Position numbers and translations under genes: made by a program. Under the pieces are notes generated by a model that saw only the letters and a program-made list of their open reading frames with translations, was not told where the DNA came from and did not search any database. Below are positions 1 to 8,039 of a stretch of 64,000 nt of DNA, piece after piece. Where the stretch lies: the NCBI RefSeq assembly GCF_900109785.1, contig NZ_FOBH01000005.1, forward strand, positions 124,001 through 188,000, given 5' to 3'. This DNA comes from Nitrosovibrio tenuis. Lineage in GTDB: Bacteria > Pseudomonadota > Gammaproteobacteria > Burkholderiales > Nitrosomonadaceae. How positions within the stretch are numbered: position 1 is the stretch's first letter; each line of letters begins with the position of its first letter.

Positions 1-53
1 TCGTCACGGAAAAAGTGCTCAAGTTCAGAATGCAGATGGGGGCCGAGTCATGA
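1..53 (+). CDS. C-terminal end of an eCIS gene, probably DUF4255/Pvc16-like cap protein (partial)
   Basis: Only the last 16 codons are inside the window (reading from base 3), giving VTEKVLKFRMQMGAES before TGA at 51-53. The stop overlaps the ATG of the next gene in an ATGA arrangement, so the two are translationally coupled. A DUF4255 (Pvc16-like) tail-terminator gene commonly stands just before the carboxypeptidase-regulatory-like and sheath genes of eCIS loci. The product name is therefore inferred from position; the peptide itself is too short to assign. Confidence 0.4.
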   Translation, partial: VTEKVLKFRMQMGAES

Positions 54-454
54 AACAGTGGACCGACTGGGAAATCATACGCCACCACGTGAGTATTTGC
101 GGTCGAATACTGGATACAAGCGGAAAGCCTGTTCCCGGCGTTCATCTGGGCATAGTCCCGCATGGGAAACAATCTGGATCTCAACCGGGAGCTCGGGCTC
201 GAGGTAGAGCAACAACTGTTCAGCAGGAGCTGGAAACTGAAGGTATTAATGCGTGGAAGGAGACAGAGTCACACCCCGACGGCACTTTTTTCTTCCTTGA
301 TTGCCCCGCGGGTGAGTATACGTTGAAGGCGATGGATACCCGGTCAGGCGTACAAACCCAGCAAATAGTCCGGACCAACGAAAGTGCCATGAAAAAACGC
401 GTGAAAGACAGAAAATCGGATGAAGGATATCAGATCGAGCTTGTTCTGAAGTAG
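50..454 (+). CDS. Carboxypeptidase regulatory-like domain protein of the eCIS locus
   Basis: The 134-residue protein has a beta-sandwich pattern of the carboxypeptidase regulatory-like fold. Residues about 14-32 (SICGRILDTSGKPVPGVHL) are the usual first strands with the G-x-V/I-x-D-x-x-G-x-P-V-x-G-V signature. Residues about 77-100 (HPDGTFFFLDCPAGEYTL) are the usual closing strands. No signal peptide or membrane segment is seen, so it is probably a cytoplasmic or particle-associated protein. It overlaps the previous stop by 4 bases and precedes the sheath gene by about 115 bases. Proteins of this fold occur next to DUF4255 genes in other eCIS loci; a structural or assembly role is inferred. 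Confidence 0.7.
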   Translation: MKQWTDWEIIRHHVSICGRILDTSGKPVPGVHLGIVPHGKQSGSQPGARARGRATTVQQELETEGINAWKETESHPDGTFFFLDCPAGEYTLKAMDTRSGVQTQQIVRTNESAMKKRVKDRKSDEGYQIELVLK

Positions 455-570
455 TGGCTGACTTCCAGGTCGGGAGCTGGATAAGGCGAAAGTGGGATTA
501 AAGGCGGCGTTTCCAGGAAGCGGATCGTTTCTTTGAAACTATTTATGATCAATTATGAAAGGGGATGCAC

Positions 571-2217
571 ATGACAAGGCTTACCTATCGGGCCCCGGGC
601 GTTTATGTAGAAGAGATACCGTCTGCCCGGCAACCCATCGCTGGTGTCGGAACGAATACGGCGGCATTTATTGGGATTGTCCCGGACACCATTTACTATG
701 CTGTCCCAAATCCCAGTTATGACCCGGTTGCCGCTCGCGCCGGGCTTGGCGGGCCGGCTGGTGCTCCGCCAGGGCCATCAACGGGTGGCGAGACCCCGGA
801 AGCAGCCAGGGACCGGGTTAGAGCTGACAGAGATAGGCTTGCCGATGAATTAAAAACGCTAAAGGCTACGGAAGGGACACCCCGAAGCCAAATTAGGGAC
901 AAGCAAATCGAGCTGGATAACAAGCAGGCAGAGTTGGATAGAGCCGAGCAACTTGTTTCTCAGGCACATGCACCGGTAACAGCCGAAACTGAGGACGAGG
1001 CTGCTTATACGGATGGCGAGCCTGACACCGATTGGTTGGAACCGCCCTCGGGGCAACGAGCACCGGCGGAACATCCCTATTACCTCAAAGCGTTTAATGT
1101 CGGAGTTGCTGCTTGGGATACCAAGTTCTGCACGAACTTCACTGAATACACCAATCGTTTTGGCCCTTTTTCGGCATTTAGATCGGGACCGGAATCGCAC
1201 AGACCGATGTATCCGGGCCACCATGCCTTGACTCATGCAGTGTATGGTTTTTTCAAGAATGGCGGAACCCGTTGTTTCGTTGCTCGCGTGAATTCGGCTG
1301 CCGAGCTTGGCAAGGTCTTAACAAATTTAGAATCCATTGATGAGGTGGCGCTTATTGCCGCGCCTGGGCTGCCGAAGAGCACCGGTGTCTGGAACGCTCT
1401 AATGGATTATGCAGAGGATGAGAATCACGAAAACGTTTTCGCAATTCTGGATAGTCCCAAGGTAGTAGGGGACCCGAATGACTTCGATATTCAGAAAATC
1501 ACATACTCCGGCTCAGCTGAAGAACCCATACCGCATCCAAGCAAAAATGCCGCCTTCTACTTTCCGCAAATCGAGGTGTTGGATCCATCCAAACAGATAC
1601 AGGATATTGATCCGGCCCGAGGGGTCGAAGCAAAATACCGGGGAAGGACTTTTGTTGCGCCAAGCGGGCACATGGCGGGCATTTACGCTCGCACGGACGA
1701 GGAGCGTGGCGTGCATAAGGCCCCGGCGAATTGTGTTGTGCGCGGCGCCATGAACGTCAAGTATTACGTCAGCAAACCCAACCAGGAGGTGCTCAATCCC
1801 CAAGGCGTCAATGTAATCCGGATGATCAACGGCGCCGTCACCGTATGGGGCGCGCGTACGATCGGCGGCGACCGGAATGGCGAATGGAAATATATCAATG
1901 TCCGCCGTTTTTTCCTGTTCCTGCAGGAATCAATTGATGAAGGCACGCAATGGGTGGTGTTCGAGCCTAATGATTATGCCCTCTGGGGAAAAATCCGCCT
2001 CAACGTAACGGCTTTCCTCACCAATGTCTGGCGCAGCGGTGCGCTATTCGGGTTAACTCCGGAAGAGGCATTTTATGTCAAATGCGATGCTGAACTCAAT
2101 CCACCCGAAGTACGGGATTTGGGACAGGTTATCACCGAGATTGGCGTGGCTATTGTCAGACCCGCCGAGTTCGTCATTTTCCGCATTTCGCAATCAACGG
2201 GTCAGGAAAAAACCTGA
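571..2217 (+). CDS. Contractile tail sheath protein 1 (Pvc2-like)
   Basis: The sheath forms the outer contracting tube of the injection particle. The N-terminus (YRAPGVYVEEIPSARQPI) is the classical sheath start, and the C-terminal half carries the conserved sheath core: GHMAGIYARTD and VHKAPAN at about residues 365-390, then GVNVIR, VWGARTI, and the C-terminal handshake arm ending PAEFVIFRIS. I chose ATG 571 because AAAGGGG (558-564) sits 6 bases upstream; the alternative ATG at 565 lies directly against that ribosome site. Residues about 40-150 are an insertion rich in Gly/Pro followed by a charged heptad-like helix (about 83-132), probably a surface-exposed coiled coil. The length, 548 residues, is long for an eCIS sheath because of this insert. 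Confidence 0.93.
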   Translation: MTRLTYRAPGVYVEEIPSARQPIAGVGTNTAAFIGIVPDTIYYAVPNPSYDPVAARAGLGGPAGAPPGPSTGGETPEAARDRVRADRDRLADELKTLKATEGTPRSQIRDKQIELDNKQAELDRAEQLVSQAHAPVTAETEDEAAYTDGEPDTDWLEPPSGQRAPAEHPYYLKAFNVGVAAWDTKFCTNFTEYTNRFGPFSAFRSGPESHRPMYPGHHALTHAVYGFFKNGGTRCFVARVNSAAELGKVLTNLESIDEVALIAAPGLPKSTGVWNALMDYAEDENHENVFAILDSPKVVGDPNDFDIQKITYSGSAEEPIPHPSKNAAFYFPQIEVLDPSKQIQDIDPARGVEAKYRGRTFVAPSGHMAGIYARTDEERGVHKAPANCVVRGAMNVKYYVSKPNQEVLNPQGVNVIRMINGAVTVWGARTIGGDRNGEWKYINVRRFFLFLQESIDEGTQWVVFEPNDYALWGKIRLNVTAFLTNVWRSGALFGLTPEEAFYVKCDAELNPPEVRDLGQVITEIGVAIVRPAEFVIFRISQSTGQEKT

Positions 2218-2255
2218 TCATTTGAACAGGTGGAGGAATAGTCGGAGAGTCGATA

Positions 2256-3611
2256 ATGGGAGGCAGTATATACGCTGATACCAGCCGGGTTGATCATCCT
2301 TCAGCTTCGCGTGCTCCGGGCGTTTACTACGAAACATTTTTTGAACGCGAGGCTCAGCCAGCATTTCGCACAGGCGTTCCTGTATTTGTGGGATTCGCGA
2401 AGAGATTGGGGCGCGCCACGCAACCCACATCGCGAATCTATCATCTGGACCGCTGGCCGCAGCTTTACCATTTTGAGACCATCCCTGAGAGTTATCTGGG
2501 CCACGCAGTAAGGGGGTTTTTTGAAAATGGCGGGGAACACTGTGTAGTAGTACCGGTTGAAAGCGCCCACCAAGGGCCTGATATGGCCAAGTCGCTTAAG
2601 GATATTTTCGAACGCGGCGGGGTGTTGGACGATCTTGAAGATGTTGACCTGGTATGCGTTCCGGATGCCATGTTGCCTGATATCCGAGCGAGCCGCCAGA
2701 CAGTTTATGATATCCAGTCAATGACCCTGGAGCATTGTCACAGGATGGGGGATCGCTTCGCAATACTGGACGGTTTCCCCGCCAACACAACGCCCAGGCA
2801 AGATTCACGAGACCGAGGTAACCGGGGTATTGACTCTGCTGTGTCGCATTGGCAGAAACTACCGCCCGACCATGGCGCTCTCTATTACCCATGGATTTCC
2901 GTCAAAGAACTACCCCATAGATGGAAACCCCATCCCTCAATCCCGGAAATGCCGTGCGATGAATATTATGAGCGCCTCTCAAATCAGGGTACCTCCGGCG
3001 CGGGGTTCTTAAAGGTTGAGCCAGCCAGGCTTGTACCCCCTTGCGGTCACATGGCGGGTATTTATTCACGAAGCGATGCACGAGTTGGCGTCCATAAGGC
3101 TCCGGCAAACGAACTCGTGGAAGAGGTCCTCAAGCTGGAAATCGACTTCAGCGATGATGAGCTGGCTGAATTAAACAATCCAGGTGTCAACTGCCTGCGT
3201 GGTACGACAGGCGGCGGGATTCGTGTCTGGGGGGCGCGAACATTGAATGGTCACCCTCATTGGTCCCATATCAACGTAAAACGGTTGTTTCTCACATTGA
3301 CGCGCTGGATCAGGAAGAACATGAACGATGTAGTCTACGAAACAAATGATCCTCATCTGTGGGAATGTGTCAGGGCGCGCTTGGCCGACTACTGCCGTAA
3401 CCTGTTCGATAACGGTGCGCTAAAAGGAAACAGCCCGGAACAGGCGTTTTATGTCAAATGCGACGCCGAGACCAACACCCGTGATCGGTGGGAAGCGGGA
3501 GAAGTTGTCGCCGAAGTAGGGTTGGCGCCGACGGTGCCGCTGGAATTTATTGTAGTTCGCATCACACAGAACGCCAGCACGACTACCGTGTCTGGATTGA
3601 ATCTTTTATAA
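2256..3611 (+). CDS. Contractile tail sheath protein 2 (Pvc3/4-like)
   Basis: This second sheath paralogue has 451 residues. It shares with the first sheath the start RAPGVYYETFFEREA, the core motifs CGHMAGIYSRSDARVGVHKA and GVNCLRGTTGGGIRVWGART, and the end PLEFIVVRITQ. It lacks the coiled-coil insert of its neighbour. GGAG at about 2242 precedes ATG 2256 with normal spacing. Multiple sheath paralogues are usual in Pvc and Afp clusters, where the minor forms sit at the baseplate or cap end; which form dominates here cannot be told from sequence. It runs directly into the tube gene with an 18-base gap. Confidence 0.92.
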   Translation: MGGSIYADTSRVDHPSASRAPGVYYETFFEREAQPAFRTGVPVFVGFAKRLGRATQPTSRIYHLDRWPQLYHFETIPESYLGHAVRGFFENGGEHCVVVPVESAHQGPDMAKSLKDIFERGGVLDDLEDVDLVCVPDAMLPDIRASRQTVYDIQSMTLEHCHRMGDRFAILDGFPANTTPRQDSRDRGNRGIDSAVSHWQKLPPDHGALYYPWISVKELPHRWKPHPSIPEMPCDEYYERLSNQGTSGAGFLKVEPARLVPPCGHMAGIYSRSDARVGVHKAPANELVEEVLKLEIDFSDDELAELNNPGVNCLRGTTGGGIRVWGARTLNGHPHWSHINVKRLFLTLTRWIRKNMNDVVYETNDPHLWECVRARLADYCRNLFDNGALKGNSPEQAFYVKCDAETNTRDRWEAGEVVAEVGLAPTVPLEFIVVRITQNASTTTVSGLNLL

Positions 3612-3629
3612 AAATTGAGGAGGTGAAAC

Positions 3630-4079
3630 ATGCCAAGTACGGGAGAACGCCACGATCCTTTTCGCGGATTTAAATTCAGAGTTCAGATCGGCGGTATTCA
3701 AAGAGCGGGCTTTCGCGAAGTATCCGGCCTCGACTCCGCAACGGATCCGATTGATTATCGTGTGGGCGATGACAAGACAGTGACAATTTCCAAGCTGCCG
3801 GGCTTGAAGAAATTCTCCAACATCACCCTCAAGCGCGGGATAACTGATGACCTCGATCTTTGGAAATGGCGAAAACAGGTGATGGACGGAAAAATCAAGG
3901 ACGCCCGGAAAAATGGCTCGATCATTTTGATGGATGACGAAGGGAATGACGCCGCGCAATGGGATTTTGTCGCCGCCTGGCCAACGAAATGGACCGGCCC
4001 GACGTTCAATGCAACCGCAAATGAAGTTGCAATCGATACGCTCGAACTTACCCACGAGGGATTGGATCGGACCAAATGA
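3630..4079 (+). CDS. Tail tube protein 1 (gp19 family, Pvc1-like)
   Basis: This is the inner-tube subunit, 149 residues and typical of the family. It has the start HDPFRGFKFRVQIGGIQRAG, the motif FREVSGLDSATD, and the end WTGPTFNATANEVAIDTLEL-THEGL, all hallmarks of the T4 gp19/Hcp-like tube fold. A strong AGGAGG site lies 7 bases before ATG 3630. The stop overlaps the next start (ATGA, 4076-4079), consistent with coupled translation of tube and chaperone-like protein. High-copy tube proteins are usually preceded by such strong ribosome sites. Confidence 0.93.
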   Translation: MPSTGERHDPFRGFKFRVQIGGIQRAGFREVSGLDSATDPIDYRVGDDKTVTISKLPGLKKFSNITLKRGITDDLDLWKWRKQVMDGKIKDARKNGSIILMDDEGNDAAQWDFVAAWPTKWTGPTFNATANEVAIDTLELTHEGLDRTK

Positions 4080-4444
4080 GTTTACAGACTGAATTCGACT
4101 TTGCGCTTCCCCATGGGTACATCGACTCGGAGGGAAATATACATAAGGCGGGTGTGATGCGGCTTGCGACGGCGAATGACGAGATTGCGCCAATGAAAGA
4201 CTCACGCGTTCAATCGAATCCAGGATATCTCGCAATCATTCTTTTATCGCGGGTTGTTACCCGTCTGGGAGATCTACCGCAAGTCAACCCAAGAGTCATT
4301 GAGGAGCTGTTTGCGGCGGATTTCGCATTTCTTGAGGAAATGTATCGCCGCATTAATACAAGCGGACACAACCGGATCAAGGTCAACTGTCCCGAATGCG
4401 ATGCCGGCTTTGAAGCGGAAATACAGCGGTCGGGGGAGCCCTAG
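4076..4444 (+). CDS. eCIS tail-assembly / baseplate chaperone-like protein (gpG-like)
   Basis: The protein has 122 residues. It opens with FDFALPHGYIDSEGNIHKAG, then GVMRLATANDEIAPM, a helix NPGYLAIILLSRVVTRLGD, and FAADFAFLEEMYRRIN. This pattern is found in the small protein placed between tube genes of many eCIS loci, related to T4 baseplate-hub or tail-assembly chaperones. The tail contains a CPEC half zinc-knuckle. It starts inside the tube stop codon. Its stop (TAG 4442-4444) lies inside a DUF6760 reading frame at -1 that has no start of its own, so a longer frameshift product is possible. The exact function is inferred from the family and position. Confidence 0.75.
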   Translation: MSLQTEFDFALPHGYIDSEGNIHKAGVMRLATANDEIAPMKDSRVQSNPGYLAIILLSRVVTRLGDLPQVNPRVIEELFAADFAFLEEMYRRINTSGHNRIKVNCPECDAGFEAEIQRSGEP

Positions 4445-4620
4445 GCTACCCCTCTGCGGAATTATTTGAGGAGGTAGCCTACGTTGCCTACCACTTTCAC
4501 TGGCCCTACACCGAGTTGATGAATCTGGAGCACCTCGAACGGCGCCGCTGGATACAGGAGATCGCGAAAATCAATGAGCGCCTAAACGCCGCCATGGAAG
4601 ACGAGGATAAATACACATGA
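4414..4620 (+). CDS. DUF6760-family eCIS segment, apparently expressed only as a -1 frameshift extension
   Basis: This open frame reads GALGYPSAELFEEVAYVAYH, then FHWPYTELMNLEHLERRRW and a charged helical end, closing at TGA 4618-4620. The Y-P-S...E-E-V-A-Y-V-A-Y-H-F-H-W and L-E-H-x-E-R-R-R-W pattern is that of DUF6760 proteins in eCIS clusters. After the upstream stop in this frame (4411-4413) there is no ATG, GTG or TTG until after the conserved HFHW block. Normal initiation therefore cannot make the conserved part. A -1 slip at 4432-4436 would fuse it to the preceding gene as a product of about 181 residues. Other eCIS loci usually carry it as a separate gene, as far as I recall. Confidence 0.7.
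   Translation, partial: SGNTAVGGALGYPSAELFEEVAYVAYHFHWPYTELMNLEHLERRRWIQEIAKINERLNAAMEDEDKYT
4432..4436 (+). promoter_or_regulatory. Candidate -1 ribosomal slippage site (G5 run)
   Basis: The zero frame reads TCG GGG GAG CCC TAG. A peptidyl-tRNA on GGG (4433-4435) can slip back one base onto another GGG (4432-4434) with full pairing. After the slip the ribosome continues GGA GCC CTA GGC TAC into the DUF6760 frame. The geometry matches the G/GT arrangement of lambda-like tail chaperones. No stimulatory hairpin was tested by folding. Confidence 0.45.
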
Positions 4621-4635
4621 GAACCCGCAAGGAAT

Positions 4636-5091
4636 ATGAACCGCGTTCCACATGATCCCTACTCTGCCTTCCGCTTTACCATTCTGATCGGTGAGCAGGA
4701 CAGGGGCGGATTTAATGAGGTTTCAGGTCTGGTGTTTGAAACGGAGGTTCAAACCCTGCGGGCGGGCGGCATCAATGATTACGAATTACAGCTACCCGGG
4801 CCGTTGAAGTTTCCGTCACGACTGGTGCTCAAACGCGGGCTGGGTGATGTTGCTTATTTATGGGACTGGTATCGCCAAGTGTCGCAAGGTGAAATCATCA
4901 GAAAGAATATCGATATCAAGCTCAACAATAATCTAGGTCAGGACACGGACGAACGCACAGGGAAGAAAATGCCGTCATGGCGCTTCAAAGAAGCGTGTCC
5001 GGTGAAATGGACCGGACCGGAATTGCGCGCAAGCAACTCTGCCATCGCGTTTGAATCGCTTGAGCTGGTGCATCGGGGCTTGACCTCGTAA
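4636..5091 (+). CDS. Tail tube protein 2 / tube initiator (gp19 family, Pvc5-like)
   Basis: The 151-residue protein has the same fold signature as the first tube protein: HDPYSAFRFTILIGEQDRGG, FNEVSGLVFETE, LVLKRGLGD and CPVKWTGPELRASNSAIAFE-SLELVHRGL. The extra loop DTDERTGKKMPS near the middle is typical of the tube-initiator variant that joins tube to baseplate. An AAGGA site is only 2 bases from ATG 4636, so the start is weak by sequence, but the N-terminus aligns with its paralogue. It follows the DUF6760 frame by 15 bases. Confidence 0.9.
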   Translation: MNRVPHDPYSAFRFTILIGEQDRGGFNEVSGLVFETEVQTLRAGGINDYELQLPGPLKFPSRLVLKRGLGDVAYLWDWYRQVSQGEIIRKNIDIKLNNNLGQDTDERTGKKMPSWRFKEACPVKWTGPELRASNSAIAFESLELVHRGLTS

Positions 5092-5132
5092 AAGATCTCT
5101 ACCGGCGACATTCTCATGCTTTAAAAATAGTG

Positions 5133-8039
5133 ATGCCCAACCAGCTAATATCCCTTACCGACACTCCTGCATGGAAAAATCCGACATCGTTGGGATTTTC
5201 GACATGGCAACGCCATACGACCGCCAGCTTTGTGGCAGGCAACCCGGGTATCCATGGGCAAAAAGGGTTGCGGACTGTTCATGATCGACACGCTTTTTTT
5301 GCCGCAGATTTGATTGCCCGCCGGTATAAGGCGACTGAATCCGCAGTCGATACCGAAAGATTCGTCTACGCGTCACCATGGAATAAAAAGCAGGGGTACA
5401 GTCATGGAATTGTGTCCTCCGGCCCTCTTTTGCTCCAGCGCAAGCAGTACCTTGGCTTTGCCGGTAGTTCAACCGGGAACGGGGTGACGAGTGGACCTTC
5501 TGAAAGCGGGCGCGACCATGCCCCAGCTTCAGCGTCAAGCGACTCGCTGGCCTCCTCCCTGGCCTCTTTGGCGACAGCAAGCAAGCATACGGATACCGGG
5601 GTAGGATCAAAATCAATTGTTGCGCCTGATTCTTTGGACACCCGGATAAATTCGATCGGCCCATTCAGTTCATCCCCTTCCTACGGTAGCGGCGAGACCG
5701 GGTTACTGCTCCGAGATATTACAAATCCAACGCTTTCGGTCACGCCGTCAATCAGCCATAGCTCAACAGAATCTACAGCGAGGTTAGCTCGAAAATTAAA
5801 TGCTTCCGATTCCTCATTCTCATCGGAAGGCAAGCCCCCGAGCCGGGCTCATGCCCATATGCATCCGAAAGAAAGTCTACAACGGACGCACAAGCTGACC
5901 GGTGTAATACTACGCCACGCCGAGGCCAGACCCATACTCAGCCGCAGTGCGCCTCATCGGACCCATAACGATTTACCCCCAGGGCTCGTGCAGCGTCCGG
6001 TGAATCCTTATATCCAGCCCTCCGGCAGCAAGGTGCCTCTCCGGATGCCCTTAATATCCCTAGCTCAAACTATATTCCGGGCGCCAGCCGCCCCGCTTCT
6101 TCCAGCAGGCACAAAATGTACAAGCCCGATATCGCCCAGCTTTTCCCAAGACAGATCAGATAAGAATGAGAGCGTTAGCGGCATATCCGAGATTGGGCCT
6201 GCCGCATCGCCTACTTCTGCCGGCGGGCAAATACACGTAACTTCATTGGGAGGAGCATCAAGGGCGCGCATGCTCAACGATGCCTGGATGAATGCGAACC
6301 CCCTACTCCCGATTACTCATGTGCTGCGGCGCACCATCACGAAGTCGCTCGAATCTGGCGAAGGCGGAGCAGCAACCACCGGTTTAGACGTGACTGCGAA
6401 TCGCCCCGATCCCATTGCCGTAACCCATTCTGCCCATTTTGCCCATTCTAACCATTCTGCCCATTCTGTTCGGATACCCGCGCCTAACGACCGCCATTTC
6501 AAATCAACACCGGCCATGCCTGGATTCAACGACGTTGTAACCCATCATGCAACTTCCTTCGGGCAGCTCCCTCATGTGCTGCGGCGTATTATGAAGACTT
6601 CGCCCTCAACTCGCCCACATGGTGAAACCACCGCGGTCTCAGGCTTGACTGCAAGCTCTCGACTACCGGTTGCCTCCATGCATGCCGTCGGGATACGCGG
6701 ATCAACCAGTAATTTTTCTCAAGATTCACCGGACCATTTTCTATCGGCCCCGGCCTTAGCAGCTCCTCGATTGTCGGCATGGGCGGAAAACAGATCAGAC
6801 AACACTTCGGATTCGCAACGAACAGATCCAACTACTTATGCTTTACCTGGTCGTGTTCAACGACATCCCATGCAAACACTCGGTGAGCATGCAAAAGGAT
6901 ATGGAGCAGGCAACCTGCCAGCAGTTCAGCGCTTGCAAAGCAAGACAAGTCCTTTGGCGGCGCATCGCAAGCCTATGACTCACCAGTCGTCTGTTTACTC
7001 GCCTCCCGGGCAGCGCATCGGGTCGCCCTCGTACCTGCCTGAACGCATGCTACTGAGGAGAGCTATTTCCCCATTGGCAACGGGACCACATGAGCGCCTC
7101 ACCACCCCACAGCGGCACCATGCATCGCCCGAGGTCGCATATAGTCGGGATAGTTTGCTGCCCACATATATTTCACGCCGCGCAATTATGGCGCGCTCTG
7201 AAGGCCCAGCTACCAGCGATCATGCTGCCATACTGCACGCGACTCATGTCTGGCGCCGCGTTGCTCAGTCACAAAATCGGTCACCCGCTCCCGCCAATGA
7301 CCGGATCGGCAATCCTGAACCGGCTATTGCCGATAGCGTTCCAGCAATAGCAGCAGATATCCGATCAAATCCGCTTTTGCCCGCCAATACCGCTAATAGG
7401 GAAATGCGAGCTACCCGTTTGGTCGACATCGCGCCCATCGTTCGATCTCACCCGCTGTCCATCAGTGTAAGGCGAAGCCCAAGCAATACAGTTCGCCCAT
7501 CTGCAATGCAGGACTCATACGACCATGCTGATGGGGCGCTTCGCGTCAAACCCTTGGCTTCGCCCTATTCCATGGCAAGGCGAGCGATTGGGCAGTCAGC
7601 CGAACAGCAGCGCCTGAGCGTCAGTAGTGGACGCGGCTTCTCGACACCTAAAACCTATGCGCCCGATAACCGGGATTACGCCTTCAATCCGCAGATCAAC
7701 CTGTTGCAGACCAAATGGAAGTCCGGGCCTGGCGGACGGCCCCTTGTGGCCCAACGGGTGCAGGACAGGCTCATGCGTCTATCCAGCGAGGGAGCCGGTG
7801 CCGGTGCCGGTGCCAGTGCCTTAGCGACGCCCGACCGCCCGGAGGATCGCTACGGTCTCGCATCGCCGTCGAGCGAACCAGTTGTGGCACAGGTTATCCC
7901 CGCCAGTGAGTCCAAAAAAACACCCGAATCCAAGCCGGGGCAGCTCGATGCCGACGAGACCGTCGAACAAGCGTGGCGAATAATGACCGAACGGCTTGTA
8001 ATCGAACAGGAAAGACGAGGGTTGGCAAAATGGCCTTAA
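5133..8039 (+). CDS. Large disordered Ser/Pro/His-rich eCIS protein with repeated RR-motifs
   Basis: The protein is 968 residues from ATG 5133 (a GTG lies just before). It is almost wholly low-complexity and rich in S, T, P, H, A and R, with no folded domain I recognise and no signal peptide. Short basic motifs recur on a disordered background: HVLRRTI, HVLRRIM, MLLRRAI, YISRRAI, HVWRRVA, SISVRRS and YSMARRAI. Two microsatellites lie inside it and keep frame: a 9-base CCCATTCTG-like repeat at about 6424-6470 (His/Ser run) and GCCGGT copies at about 7795-7820 (Gly/Ala run). The last 30 residues (DADETVEQAW, then ERLVIEQERRGL) resemble the conserved helix ending the protein found between tube and LysM genes in other eCIS loci. 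It is probably an expanded form of that protein; its function is unknown. Confidence 0.7.
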   Translation: MPNQLISLTDTPAWKNPTSLGFSTWQRHTTASFVAGNPGIHGQKGLRTVHDRHAFFAADLIARRYKATESAVDTERFVYASPWNKKQGYSHGIVSSGPLLLQRKQYLGFAGSSTGNGVTSGPSESGRDHAPASASSDSLASSLASLATASKHTDTGVGSKSIVAPDSLDTRINSIGPFSSSPSYGSGETGLLLRDITNPTLSVTPSISHSSTESTARLARKLNASDSSFSSEGKPPSRAHAHMHPKESLQRTHKLTGVILRHAEARPILSRSAPHRTHNDLPPGLVQRPVNPYIQPSGSKVPLRMPLISLAQTIFRAPAAPLLPAGTKCTSPISPSFSQDRSDKNESVSGISEIGPAASPTSAGGQIHVTSLGGASRARMLNDAWMNANPLLPITHVLRRTITKSLESGEGGAATTGLDVTANRPDPIAVTHSAHFAHSNHSAHSVRIPAPNDRHFKSTPAMPGFNDVVTHHATSFGQLPHVLRRIMKTSPSTRPHGETTAVSGLTASSRLPVASMHAVGIRGSTSNFSQDSPDHFLSAPALAAPRLSAWAENRSDNTSDSQRTDPTTYALPGRVQRHPMQTLGEHAKGYGAGNLPAVQRLQSKTSPLAAHRKPMTHQSSVYSPPGQRIGSPSYLPERMLLRRAISPLATGPHERLTTPQRHHASPEVAYSRDSLLPTYISRRAIMARSEGPATSDHAAILHATHVWRRVAQSQNRSPAPANDRIGNPEPAIADSVPAIAADIRSNPLLPANTANREMRATRLVDIAPIVRSHPLSISVRRSPSNTVRPSAMQDSYDHADGALRVKPLASPYSMARRAIGQSAEQQRLSVSSGRGFSTPKTYAPDNRDYAFNPQINLLQTKWKSGPGGRPLVAQRVQDRLMRLSSEGAGAGAGASALATPDRPEDRYGLASPSSEPVVAQVIPASESKKTPESKPGQLDADETVEQAWRIMTERLVIEQERRGLAKWP

